Source of the DNA: an uncultured Muribaculaceae bacterium | GTDB lineage: Bacteria; Bacteroidota; Bacteroidia; Bacteroidales; Muribaculaceae | Length of the DNA: 22,939 nt | Direction of reading: 5' to 3' | Assembly (NCBI GenBank): GCA_910579675.1 | Contig: CAJTUF010000016.1 | Span: forward strand, 1-22,939 | Shown here: piece by piece, positions 11,527 through 19,708 of the stretch | Layout: each line of letters begins with the position of its first letter | Position numbering within the stretch: the stretch's first letter is position 1 | Notes under the pieces: generated by a model | What the model saw: the letters and a program-made list of their open reading frames with translations, nothing else | What the model was told of the DNA's origin: nothing | Databases searched by the model: none | Program-made: the position numbers and the translations under genes

Positions 11527-13238
11527 TCTCCCTCCTCCTTGATAAGAGCCACGAGGCGCTCCACGGCCTCCTCCTGGGGTATGTTTTTGACTATGCATTC
11601 CTTGCCTTTGTAGAGGCTTACACATCCGGCTGCCGCGCCTACATATCCGTAGTCGGCATCGGCCATTTCGCCCGGGCCGTTGACTATGCAGCCCATCACG
11701 CCTATCTTCAGCCCTTTTAGGCCGCGGGTGGCCTCCTTGATGCGGGCCAGAGTGGTCTGGAGGTCAAAAAGGGTGCGACCGCACGACGGGCATGCAATAT
11801 ATTCGGTGGCTGTCATGCGGCGGCGCGTAGCCTGAAGGATGGCAAAAGCGAGTCCGGTGGCGTCGGCGGCATCAGTGATGCCACTCCCGGGTTCGATCCA
11901 CAGGCCGTCGGCCAGACCGTCGATGAAGAGCGGCCCTGCGTTGATGCAGGCGCGCACAGTGGCGTCGTCGGCGTCAGCGCCGTCGGCCCGGAGCTTCACT
12001 ATCACCGGGTTGGGGATGCCGGCGATCATGAGGCGGTGTATGGCCGCCGTCATGTGGCCCGGAGTGTTGGCGTGGGACGATGTGAGCACTATCACCATTG
12101 CCGGGCTCACTTCGGGCACTGCGCGGAGTATTTCTTCGGCGTCGATCTCCACCAGATTGTCGGCGTTGAGGGCTATCACATCGGGGTGGCGCCCGTCGCG
12201 ATAGGATGCATCGGGATCAGATGCCACCACAACCGGCACATTTTTGCCTCCGGCCAATACCACGCCGTGGCCGTTTTCTGTCACCGGAGTGGGCTCGGAA
12301 GAGCGTCGCACGGACATGAATGGATCGCGGCCCGGCGCCTCGGATCCATTGATGGCGGGGGCCCCGGCTATGCGGGCTATATGGTCGGTGATCATGCGTG
12401 CCACGGGGAGTTCAGCCTCAGGCTCTTCGCTGAGCGACACCCTGATGGTGTCGCCGAGGCCTTCGGCAAGAAGGGTGCCGATGCCGACGGCGCTCTTCAC
12501 GCGTCCATCTTCGCCATTGCCTGCCTCAGTCACCCCAAGATGGAGCGGGAAGTGCATCCCCTCGGCATCCATGGCTGCGGCCACGCGCCTGACGGTCTCC
12601 ACCATCACGCCTACATTGGAGGCTTTGATCGACACCACTATACGCTCGAAACCCAGTTCGCGGCATGCGCGCAGATATTCCATAGCGCTCTCGGTCATGC
12701 CGGCGGGGGTGTCGCCGTAGCGGCTCATGATGCGATCGGAGAGCGAGCCATGGTTCACGCCTATGCGGAGTGCGGTGTCGTGTGCCCGGCAGATCTCTAT
12801 CAGTGGGCGGAGAGCTTCGGTGATACGGGCACGCTCGGCGGCATATTCAGCATCGGTGTAGTTGAGCTTCTTGAATGTGCGTCCCGGATCTGCGAAGTTG
12901 CCGGGATTGATACGTACTTTCTCAACCCTTGCAGCGGCCTCTAAGGCGGCGCGGGGATTGAAGTGGATATCGGCCACGAGAGGCACTTGGCATCCATGCG
13001 CTCTCATCGCCTCTTTGATGGCGGTGAGATTGGTGGCCTCTCTCACTCCCTGAGCCGTGAGCCTCACCAGGTCAGCTCCGGCTTCGGCTATGCGTATGGC
13101 CTGGGCGGCCGAGCCTTCGGTGTCCATTGTCGAGGTCGAGGTCATCGACTGGAGACGGATCGGATTGTGGCCTCCTATGGCAGTGTTGCCCACAGCCACT
13201 TCCAGCGTGGGCCGACGGCTGTAGCTGAATACCGACAT
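11517..13238 (-). CDS. ispG: 4-hydroxy-3-methylbut-2-enyl diphosphate synthase (long form)
   Basis: IspG (GcpE) makes HMBPP from MEcPP, the next-to-last step of the MEP isoprenoid pathway, using a [4Fe-4S] cluster and reduced carrier. The 573-residue protein has the N-terminal barrel (IRLQSMTSTSTMDTEGSA, ADLVRLTAQG, VADIHFNPRAALEAAARVEK, VRINPGNF) and the C-terminal cluster domain with CPSCGRTLFDL (Cys483, 486) and MGCIVNGPGEMADADYGYVG (Cys517, Glu524). A central insert (about 280-450) marks the long type found in Bacteroidetes, Chlamydiae and plants. ATG 13238 overlaps the purE stop by one base (TGATG), so translation is probably coupled. Confidence 0.96.
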   Translation of the reverse strand: MSVFSYSRRPTLEVAVGNTAIGGHNPIRLQSMTSTSTMDTEGSAAQAIRIAEAGADLVRLTAQGVREATNLTAIKEAMRAHGCQVPLVADIHFNPRAALEAAARVEKVRINPGNFADPGRTFKKLNYTDAEYAAERARITEALRPLIEICRAHDTALRIGVNHGSLSDRIMSRYGDTPAGMTESAMEYLRACRELGFERIVVSIKASNVGVMVETVRRVAAAMDAEGMHFPLHLGVTEAGNGEDGRVKSAVGIGTLLAEGLGDTIRVSLSEEPEAELPVARMITDHIARIAGAPAINGSEAPGRDPFMSVRRSSEPTPVTENGHGVVLAGGKNVPVVVASDPDASYRDGRHPDVIALNADNLVEIDAEEILRAVPEVSPAMVIVLTSSHANTPGHMTAAIHRLMIAGIPNPVIVKLRADGADADDATVRACINAGPLFIDGLADGLWIEPGSGITDAADATGLAFAILQATRRRMTATEYIACPSCGRTLFDLQTTLARIKEATRGLKGLKIGVMGCIVNGPGEMADADYGYVGAAAGCVSLYKGKECIVKNIPQEEAVERLVALIKEEGDWK

Positions 13239-13744
13239 CAGTTGGTCTTGAAAGAGTACTTCACTTCGGCCAGATCGGCATTGGCCTTGACAATCTTGTC
13301 GGCGAGGGCGGCGCGGAAGTTGTCGTAGCGTGTGGCAAGCTCCTCATCGCTGAGGGCGAGCATCTCCACGGCAAGCACGGCGGCGTTCATGGCAGCGTTT
13401 ATACCCACTGTTGCCACGCTTATGCCCGGGGGCATCTGCACGATTGAGAGGAGGGCATCCTGACCCTGAAGGGTTGAGTCGATGGGCACGCCAATCACGG
13501 GGAGGGGGGTCATGGCCGAGATCACTCCGGGGAGAGCGGCGGCCATGCCTGCAGCGGCTATTATTACTTTAATGCCGCGCTGCTTGGCGCCACGGGCAAA
13601 TTCCTCGACCTGAGCGGGGGTGCGGTGGGCTGAGAGAGCGTTCATCTCAAAGGGCACTTCCATCTTGTCGAGGAAGTCGGCAGCTTTGCGGAGCACGGGC
13701 AGATCGCTCGTGCTACCCATTATAATGCTTACTTTGGGTGTCAT
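13238..13744 (-). CDS. purE: PurE, N5-CAIR mutase
   Basis: PurE rearranges N5-CAIR to CAIR in purine synthesis. The 168-residue protein begins MTPKVSIIMGSTSDLPVLRK and contains NALSAHRTPAQVEEFA, AAAGMAAALPGVISAMTPLP and GVPIDSTLQGQDALLSIVQ, as in class I PurE. Gly-Ser-Thr-Ser-Asp and SAHR are the substrate-binding sites. ATG 13744 is used: the frame extends to TTG 13792, but the promoter -7 box lies inside that extension. It is first in a purE-ispG-ribD cluster, with its stop overlapping ispG. Confidence 0.95.
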   Translation of the reverse strand: MTPKVSIIMGSTSDLPVLRKAADFLDKMEVPFEMNALSAHRTPAQVEEFARGAKQRGIKVIIAAAGMAAALPGVISAMTPLPVIGVPIDSTLQGQDALLSIVQMPPGISVATVGINAAMNAAVLAVEMLALSDEELATRYDNFRAALADKIVKANADLAEVKYSFKTN

Positions 13745-13779
13745 TGCGGGTGAATGTTGGGGTTGGGGTTGTTTCGACG

Positions 13780-13787
13780 CAAAATTA
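13780..13787 (-). promoter_or_regulatory. Promoter of purE-ispG-ribD
   Basis: The minus strand reads TAATTTTG with TTGG 19 bases upstream. It lies between the end of the membrane-protein gene (13799) and ATG 13744, giving a leader of roughly 30 bases. This allows purE-ispG-ribD to be expressed apart from the genes upstream. Confidence 0.6.
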
Positions 13788-13798
13788 CTCAAAATTGG

Positions 13799-14878
13799 TC
13801 AATTTCCCAACGCCCGTGCCTTCCGGCGCGAGAGCATGATATAGAAAGCGCTGAACACGCCGAGGCAGATGAGGGTGAAAGCCTGAAACGACCAGCAGAT
13901 GATCGAGTAGGCCGCCCCGTCGGTATCTGTCACTCCGTAGAGCGACAGAGCAAACATCACCGCTATGTTCCAGGGTCCGAGACCGCCGTTGGAGGGCACT
14001 ATCATGCTCCACGATCCGAACACAAACACCACAAGGCCGGGAATGAGACCCCACGCGTTCCCCGGCCCGGCTATCAACTCACGGGTAAATGGAAATGCGA
14101 AGAAGCACAGGTAGGTCTCCATGAAATAGCACACCCATATGCCGAGGGTGAGCAGGAGGTAGAGCCACGCACTGGGGAGATGAAACAGTATGGCAAATCC
14201 GGCCCAGATGCGTCGGCACGATGCTCCTATTCCGGCCATGAAGCGGGTGTGTCGCAAGGCATACCATCCGGCGGTTGCCGCTGCGCATATGCCGGCGATC
14301 CATAATGGTAAGGTGCCGTCGGTGAAGGCGTGGGTCAGGCGCTCGCCGAATCGGTAATGGTCGAGAAAACGCTCCATGGCAGGATGGGCCACTATCATGG
14401 CCGCTGCGCTGATGAGGGCAATCATGATGCCGTCGGCCGAGCGGTCGCCGATGTCGGTACCTACCACTGTCGCGAGCTTGCATCCTTGGCGCCGCGACAC
14501 GTAGACACACCTCCATGCTTCGCCCAGAAATGGGAAGAGGAGATTGAGGGCATATGCCCCGAATATTGAAACACTCTCGGCTATGACCGGCATACGGGCC
14601 ACACCGGCAGCCCGGAGCTGGATGCCCCACCTGATGCCTCTTATGATATGCGACACCACGGTGACACACATCATGGCAATGATGAAGCGATAGTCGACCC
14701 CCTGGCGGATGATTGCTGCCACCTTGTGATAGTCGACCTTATGAAACATCCACACAATGAGAGCCGCCGACACTGCCAGCGGCACCGCTATCTTGATTGT
14801 AGCTCCGGCTATGTGGCTGAAGCTGCGTGGATGGGTATGGATGTCGGTATCTGCCATGTCCTTATAACAGCGGGACAT
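13799..14878 (-). CDS. LPG synthase-like transmembrane protein (flippase-like)
   Basis: An integral membrane protein of about 359 residues of the lysylphosphatidylglycerol synthetase TM/UPF0104 type, without the catalytic domain of MprF. Hydrophobic segments include AVPLAVSAALIVWMF, FIIAMMCVTVVSHII, IMIALISAAAMIVA, LWIAGICAAATAGW, LLTLGIWVCYFMETYLCF, GLIPGLVVFVFGSW and ICWSFQAFTLICLGVF. Family motifs are RGIRWGIQL, FGAYALNLLFPFLGEAWR and SNGGLGPWNIA. Members are proposed lipid or sugar-lipid flippases, but the substrate is unknown. ATG 14878 and ATG 14857 (MADTDIHTH) are both possible. It follows the flavoprotein gene by about 40 bases, on the same strand. Confidence 0.85.
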   Translation of the reverse strand: MSRCYKDMADTDIHTHPRSFSHIAGATIKIAVPLAVSAALIVWMFHKVDYHKVAAIIRQGVDYRFIIAMMCVTVVSHIIRGIRWGIQLRAAGVARMPVIAESVSIFGAYALNLLFPFLGEAWRCVYVSRRQGCKLATVVGTDIGDRSADGIMIALISAAAMIVAHPAMERFLDHYRFGERLTHAFTDGTLPLWIAGICAAATAGWYALRHTRFMAGIGASCRRIWAGFAILFHLPSAWLYLLLTLGIWVCYFMETYLCFFAFPFTRELIAGPGNAWGLIPGLVVFVFGSWSMIVPSNGGLGPWNIAVMFALSLYGVTDTDGAAYSIICWSFQAFTLICLGVFSAFYIMLSRRKARALGN

Positions 14879-14917
14879 GGCCAAATGTTAGCTGCAGACG
14901 TATGTTTGCGGGCGGGG

Positions 14918-16084
14918 TCAGGCTTTGACAAGAGCGTCGGCGAGTGAGCGGAGGGCGGCGATGTCGCTTGAGTGTACGCGGCTTCGGATCGTCACTGTCG
15001 GCTCCACTATCTGCATATCCTTCATTTTGTCGAGCATACCTGCCATGAGTTTGCCGGCGATGGGTGCCCATGAGCCATTTTCGACCAGCCCTACCTTGCG
15101 GCCGCGCATACCCTTCAGCTCAAGATGGTGGAGGAAATTATACATTGCGGGGAAAAGAGACGCGTCGTAGGTAACCGAGCAGAGAGCCATCTTGTCGAGA
15201 CGGAATGCCTGCCCTACGGCATACGACACGTCGTGGCGGCAGAGGTCGAGGAGCACCACTTCTCCGGCGTCTGGATTGTCTCTGAGCATTCCGGCAAGGA
15301 GCCGGGCTGCCTCGGCGGTGCCTCCGTAGATCGAGGCATAGGCCACGAGAGTGCCACGTGTCTCCGGTTCGTAGCGGCTCCAGCTGTGGTAGAGGTTGAC
15401 ATAGTGGTTGAGAGGCGAGTGGAGCACCGGGCCGTGAAGAGGTGCTATGGTCTTGATTCCCTTCCCCTCAAGTTTTTTCAAGACACTCTGCACGCTCGTG
15501 CCATACTTGCCTACGATATTGGCATAGTAGCGGCGTGCCTCGTCGGGCCATGCAGCGGCAGAGTCCATGGTGGCAAACGAGCCGAAGGCATCGGCCGAAA
15601 AGAGGGTGCCACTGCTTATATCGAGCGTAAACATCACTTCGGGCCAGTGTACCATCGGAGCGGTGATGAAGCGCAGGGTGCGGCTTCCTACTCTCAGAGT
15701 GTCGCCATCGCCCACGGCAATGGTGCGGCCTGTGAGGTCGAGACCCTCGAAGAAATTGCCCAGCATGGCTATGGCCTTAGCCGTGGCTACGATCTTCATG
15801 TCCGGGTAGCGCTCCATCACGGCGCGGATGCTCCCCGAGTGGTCGGGCTCCATGTGCTGGACAATCAGGTAGTCGGGCACTCGGGTGCCGAGGGCGTCCG
15901 ACAGCCTTGCGAGCCACTCTGTGGTGCGGCGGGTGTCGACAGCATCGACTATCGCGATGGTTCCGCCGTCGATCAGATAAGAGTTGTAGGATATGCCGGA
16001 GGTAAGAGGATATTGGCCCTCGAAAAGATCGAGATTGTCATCGTCTACGCCGATGTGGTATATATTTGAAGAGATCTGTGTCAT
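14918..16084 (-). CDS. FprA-family A-type flavoprotein (flavodiiron)
   Basis: A flavodiiron protein of 388 residues that likely reduces O2 or NO, protecting anaerobic metabolism. The N-terminal metallo-beta-lactamase domain binds two irons: VQHMEPDHSG (His77, Glu79, Asp81, His82), then APMVHWPEVMF, LFSADAFGSF and APLHGPVL. The C-terminal flavodoxin domain starts near residue 245 with VAYASIYGGTAEAARLLAGM, the FMN phosphate-binding loop, and later VGLVENGSWAPIAGK. Both domains are complete. It lies 19 bases after rnhB. Confidence 0.93.
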   Translation of the reverse strand: MTQISSNIYHIGVDDDNLDLFEGQYPLTSGISYNSYLIDGGTIAIVDAVDTRRTTEWLARLSDALGTRVPDYLIVQHMEPDHSGSIRAVMERYPDMKIVATAKAIAMLGNFFEGLDLTGRTIAVGDGDTLRVGSRTLRFITAPMVHWPEVMFTLDISSGTLFSADAFGSFATMDSAAAWPDEARRYYANIVGKYGTSVQSVLKKLEGKGIKTIAPLHGPVLHSPLNHYVNLYHSWSRYEPETRGTLVAYASIYGGTAEAARLLAGMLRDNPDAGEVVLLDLCRHDVSYAVGQAFRLDKMALCSVTYDASLFPAMYNFLHHLELKGMRGRKVGLVENGSWAPIAGKLMAGMLDKMKDMQIVEPTVTIRSRVHSSDIAALRSLADALVKA

Positions 16085-16103
16085 TTGTGTTTATGCTGAG
16101 GCG

Positions 16104-16721
16104 TCAGAAGAGGGTGGGGTCCGGGAGAAGGCGGAAGCTGTGGCGGTGGCAGGGAGATGGCCCGTTGGCGGCTATCGCGGCGCGGTGGGCTTTGGTGGGG
16201 TAGCCCTTGTTGACATCCCATCCGTAGGCCGGATATTCGGCTGCAAGCTGCTCCATAGCTTCATCGCGGGCGGTCTTGGCCAGGATAGAGGCGGCGGCAA
16301 TGTTGGCAAGCCGTCCGTCGCCCTTGACGAATGTCTGTGCCGGTATATCGCCGTAGGGTTTGAAGCGGTTGCCGTCGACGGCAATGGCGTCGGGCCTCAC
16401 TTTAAGTCCGTCGAGGGCTCGGTGCATGGCCATGATGGAGGCGTTGAGGATATTCATGCGGTCGATCTCTTCAGGCTCCACAAAGCTGATGGCCCATGCT
16501 ATAGCCTTGGCTTTGATGAGGTCGCGCAGTTCAAGGCGTCGCTTCCCGCTCAATTTTTTTGAATCCGTAAGCCCTGGCACAGCAAAGTCGGGGGGGAGTA
16601 TCACCGCTGCGGCACACACCGGGCCGGCAAGACAGCCTCGTCCGGCTTCGTCGCATCCGGCCTCGTTGCCAAGATTGGGATCGGAGCAGTAGGGGAGTAT
16701 GGTCTCAGTCGACAAATGCAT
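16104..16721 (-). CDS. rnhB: Ribonuclease HII
   Basis: RNase HII cuts the RNA strand of RNA-DNA hybrids, including single ribonucleotides in DNA. The 205-residue protein has the catalytic GCDEAGRGCLAGPVCAAAVI (Asp-Glu of the active site), LTDSKKLSGKRR, ILNASIMAMHRAL, AIAVDGNRF and AASILAKTARDEAM (active-site Asp). The first ATG, 16721, is the only start before GCDEAGRG; it lies 17 bases inside the response regulator gene, so the two genes overlap and are probably coupled. There is no other upstream start in frame. Confidence 0.95.
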   Translation of the reverse strand: MHLSTETILPYCSDPNLGNEAGCDEAGRGCLAGPVCAAAVILPPDFAVPGLTDSKKLSGKRRLELRDLIKAKAIAWAISFVEPEEIDRMNILNASIMAMHRALDGLKVRPDAIAVDGNRFKPYGDIPAQTFVKGDGRLANIAAASILAKTARDEAMEQLAAEYPAYGWDVNKGYPTKAHRAAIAANGPSPCHRHSFRLLPDPTLF

Positions 16722-17424
16722 ATCCGTAGCCCTGACGGTTGATGATGTGGGCGCCGTAGTCGCCCAGTTTTTTGCGGAGACGTGAGATGTTGGTGTCGAC
16801 GGTTCGTTCGCTTACATCGTCGCTCCCCGGCTCGGATGAGTCCCATGCTTCGTCGCGTATTTCGGCGCGTGAGAAGAAACGGCCTCTGTGGCGGAGCAAC
16901 AGGGCCAGAATCAGAAATTCGGTGCGTGACAACTTGATCTGGGCTCCGTCGATTGACCCGAGACCGGTGCCGAGGTCGATCTGCAATCCCTCGAAGGTCA
17001 TCACATTGCTCATGCGGCGCTTGGCCATCATCTTGCGTCGGCGGAGCACCGACTTGACTCTCGCCACGAGCTCGCGCGCCGAAAATGGTTTGGGCACGTA
17101 GTCGTCGGCTCCGGCGTCGAGACCGCTCACAATGTCGTCTTCCGACGCTGTGCGGGAGATGAATATGAAGGGGGTGTTGTAGGTGTCGGGGTTGCGTTTC
17201 AGCCGCGAGGCGAGCTGAAAGCCGTTCATGGTAGTGTTGCTCATCAAGTCGATGAGCAACAGAGAGTAGCGCTCAGGGTTATTTGCCAGCACAGAAGGGC
17301 CGTCGTGGGCTATGTCGGCCTGGAATCCCTCCGATGCGAACTTATACTGGAGAAGCTCGCACGACATGAGATCCTCATCAACAATGAGCAGACGGTCGGT
17401 ATTCGCTGGATCAGTGGATTGCAT
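16705..17424 (-). CDS. OmpR-type response regulator (no kinase nearby)
   Basis: A transcription factor of 239 residues. The receiver domain has IVDEDLM (Asp16/Glu17), the phospho-acceptor Asp59 in LLIDLMSNTTMNGFQL, a Ser at FIS90 and Lys112 in YVPKPFSARELV. The C-terminal winged helix begins near MSNVMTFEGLQIDLG and contains LSRTEFLILALLLRHRG, then RTVDTNISRLRKKLGDYGAH, and RQGYGYAFVD at the end. Between Asp59 and the conserved NGF the loop is SNTTM instead of the usual LPGM form, one residue longer, which could alter phosphorylation. No histidine kinase is in the window. GAGGAG lies ten bases before the ATG. It overlaps rnhB. Confidence 0.93.
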   Translation of the reverse strand: MQSTDPANTDRLLIVDEDLMSCELLQYKFASEGFQADIAHDGPSVLANNPERYSLLLIDLMSNTTMNGFQLASRLKRNPDTYNTPFIFISRTASEDDIVSGLDAGADDYVPKPFSARELVARVKSVLRRRKMMAKRRMSNVMTFEGLQIDLGTGLGSIDGAQIKLSRTEFLILALLLRHRGRFFSRAEIRDEAWDSSEPGSDDVSERTVDTNISRLRKKLGDYGAHIINRQGYGYAFVD

Positions 17425-17526
17425 AAATCTTGCTCCTCAGATGCAGAAGGAGTAGGGTGGGATAATGAATGGAAAAAAAGGAGGCAAGGCCGGCTCGCGG
17501 CCCTGTGTGATATAAAAATGTTATGG

Positions 17527-17534
17527 CAAATATA
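17527..17534 (-). promoter_or_regulatory. Promoter of the response regulator string
   Basis: The minus strand reads TATATTTG with TTGC 18 bases upstream. The leader to ATG 17424 is roughly 95 bases and includes a GAGGAG ribosome site. No other promoter box is obvious up to purE, so response regulator, rnhB, flavoprotein and membrane protein are probably one unit. Confidence 0.5.
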
Positions 17535-17645
17535 AAAGAGGTAAGGGGTTTGGCAAGTGGTTGTAGCCGGATTGTCTCATTATTGTCGCAGGTCGGTAAT
17601 AATGCGGGCGGTTACGATGGCCGCATGTAGCTGGCTATGCGATTG

Positions 17646-19490
17646 TCAATGTGTTACGCCTGCTTTAGAAATATCCTTCACAGCATCGACCACGTTGGTG
17701 ATATAGTCGCCGGTCTTCTCCAGATCCGATATGAGATCCATATAATATATGCCGGCCTGATACTCGTAGGCCTTGCTGTTGATATTTTCGATGTTGCTGT
17801 TGCGGAGCTGGTTGCGGTAGTTGTTGATCTCCCTCTCGCGGTTGTACGACGATACAATGTCGGCCGAATTGATATTGTCGAGATTGACGAGTAGCTTGAC
17901 CATACGCTCCATTGCGCCCTCAACGAGTCCAAACATGGTGTCGATGCTCGAATAGATGCCGTCGGTGAATTTGGCTCCGCTCTGTTGCTTGCGCAGGAGT
18001 ATCTTGCCGGCGCCGAGGCAGCAGTCGGCTATGCTCTCGATCTCGCTCACGATGCGCAGCATGGATGCTATGCGGAGCTTACCGGTGTTTGACAGGCGCC
18101 CTTCCGAGCAGCGGTTGAGGTAGTGGGCTATCTCGATCTCCATGCGATCGGAGATCTCCTCATATTTCTCCAGACGGGAATAGAGCTTGTTGAAGTCGTC
18201 GGAGCCCTCCTTGGTGTGGAGCAGATCGCTCGCCATGGTGATCATGCGCCCTACGCGCTCGGCAAACACGTGCACCTCTTTCTCGGCCTGGGCTATGTTG
18301 AGCTCGGATGCCGAGAGAATACCGCCGCGGATATAGGTGAGGCTGAATTCCTCCTCGCCCTTGTTGCGGGCCGGGATGATCCATTCCACGATCTTGACAT
18401 ACAGGTTGGTAAACCATATCATGATCGACAGATTGATGATCTTATAAACGGTGTAGAACACCGACAGGCCTATCGAGGCGCTCACCTGCATGGCGCCCAC
18501 CTGACTGATGGCGGCGGTCAGACGCTCGTAGATGGGATTGGAGGCGGTGATACCGGTGGAGAAGAGATTGTTGTACACCTCGGGGTCGGTTGCCTCAAGG
18601 TGGTTGACAAAGTTGTAGAGTTCGTTGGGGTTGCCTATCGCAAGGGTTTGGCAGAGGCTCTGCATGGCATGGACAAAGGGATAGAACAGAGCCAGACACC
18701 ATATCATGCCGAAGAGGTTGAATATAAGGTGCCCCATGGCGGTGCGCTTGGCGGCGATGTTTCCGCTCATCGAGGCCAGGATCGGGGTGATGGTAGTGCC
18801 GATTGCCGAGCCGAGCACTATGGCGCAGGCAAGCTCATAGTCGATCCATCCTTTTGAGAACATGATAAGACAGATGGCAAATGTGGCTGCCGACGACTGG
18901 ATGATCATGGTCACCACAAGGCCCACAAGCATGAATATGATCACTGATCCGAAGCCGAGCGACGCATAGTGGCGCAGGAACGCAAACATCTCCGGATTGC
19001 TTTGCAGATCAGGCACATATTGCGAGATCATGGTGAGGCCGAGGAAGAGGAGCGCGAAGCCTATCAGAAACTCGCCTATCGACTTGTTGCGCCCCTTCGA
19101 CGAGAACAACAGCGGCACGGCAAAGGCCATCAGCGGCACGGCAAAGGCCGAAACATCGACTTTGAAGCCAAACAGCGATATGATCCACGCTGTGAAGGTA
19201 GTGCCTACGTTGGCGCCGAATATCACCGCCATCGACTGGGCGAGTGTCATCAGGCCTGCGTTGACAAAGCTCACCACCATCACAATCGAGGCTGATGAGC
19301 TCTGGATCAGCGCTGTTATGAAAAAGCCGGTCAGGGTGCCCGCAAATCGGTTGCGGGTCATAGCTCCGAGGATGTTGCGCAGTCGATTGCCTGCAGCTTT
19401 TTGCAGACCTTCGCTCATAACTTTCATTCCGTAAAGAAACAATCCTACGGAACCGAGTAGACCAAGAAAGTCTATAAAGCTATAATTCAT
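17646..19490 (-). CDS. Na/Pi cotransporter family protein with PhoU-like tail
   Basis: A 614-residue membrane protein of the sodium-phosphate cotransporter family (NptA/YjbB type). The two inverted transport repeats show ALIQSSSASIVMVVSFV (QSSSA at 63-67) and MIIQSSAATFAICLIMFSK (about 198-202), the hallmark QSS motifs, with FGANVGTTFTAWI and VLGSAIGTTITPILAS. About nine hydrophobic segments fill residues 5-370. The C-terminal third (about 395-600) is helical and PhoU-like: EVHVFAERVGRMITMASD, YEEISDRMEIEIAHYLNR, and ISDLEKTGDYITNVVDA. Whether it exports or imports phosphate is not decided by sequence. It has its own promoter. Confidence 0.93.
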   Translation of the reverse strand: MNYSFIDFLGLLGSVGLFLYGMKVMSEGLQKAAGNRLRNILGAMTRNRFAGTLTGFFITALIQSSSASIVMVVSFVNAGLMTLAQSMAVIFGANVGTTFTAWIISLFGFKVDVSAFAVPLMAFAVPLLFSSKGRNKSIGEFLIGFALLFLGLTMISQYVPDLQSNPEMFAFLRHYASLGFGSVIIFMLVGLVVTMIIQSSAATFAICLIMFSKGWIDYELACAIVLGSAIGTTITPILASMSGNIAAKRTAMGHLIFNLFGMIWCLALFYPFVHAMQSLCQTLAIGNPNELYNFVNHLEATDPEVYNNLFSTGITASNPIYERLTAAISQVGAMQVSASIGLSVFYTVYKIINLSIMIWFTNLYVKIVEWIIPARNKGEEEFSLTYIRGGILSASELNIAQAEKEVHVFAERVGRMITMASDLLHTKEGSDDFNKLYSRLEKYEEISDRMEIEIAHYLNRCSEGRLSNTGKLRIASMLRIVSEIESIADCCLGAGKILLRKQQSGAKFTDGIYSSIDTMFGLVEGAMERMVKLLVNLDNINSADIVSSYNREREINNYRNQLRNSNIENINSKAYEYQAGIYYMDLISDLEKTGDYITNVVDAVKDISKAGVTH

Positions 19491-19553
19491 TGTCGTTTAG
19501 GCAATTAGTGATGTATGGAGGCCGACGGGCTGCAAAACGCGCCGCAGTCATTG

Positions 19554-19561
19554 CAAAGATA
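19554..19561 (-). promoter_or_regulatory. Promoter of the Na/Pi cotransporter gene
   Basis: TATCTTTG on the minus strand, about 64 bases before ATG 19490. No perfect TTTG at -33; the upstream region is AT-rich (GTTAACAAATATTC). Confidence 0.5.
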
Positions 19562-19642
19562 CACTAAAATTCTGAATATTTGTTAACGGTGCCGCATATT
19601 TTGGCCATTATTTTTTCTGACAATGGGCCAACACATTGTAAA

Positions 19643-19686
19643 TCAGAAGCGCGGGCCCGGGGAGTTTGCCGGATCCGCGCTTCTGA
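19643..19686 (-). terminator. Hairpin downstream of the amylase gene
   Basis: TCAGAAGCGCGG (19643-19654) and CCGCGCTTCTGA (19675-19686) form a 12-bp perfect stem 20 bases after the amylase stop (19709). Only a short TTT follows on the minus strand. A second weak stem, ACAATG/CATTGT, follows at 19620-19639. It probably ends the amylase transcript. Confidence 0.55.
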
Positions 19687-19708
19687 GTCATGGCAAAAGC
19701 CGTGATGG

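Noticed and set aside
12036..12944. Long plus-strand frame (302 codons) opposite ispG
   Set aside because: It is the antisense shadow of a strongly supported gene; its His/Gly-rich product matches no family.
17579..17604. CATTATT/AATAATG stem downstream of the Na/Pi cotransporter gene as terminator
   Set aside because: Weak AT stem with a 13-base loop and no T tract on the minus strand; not convincing.
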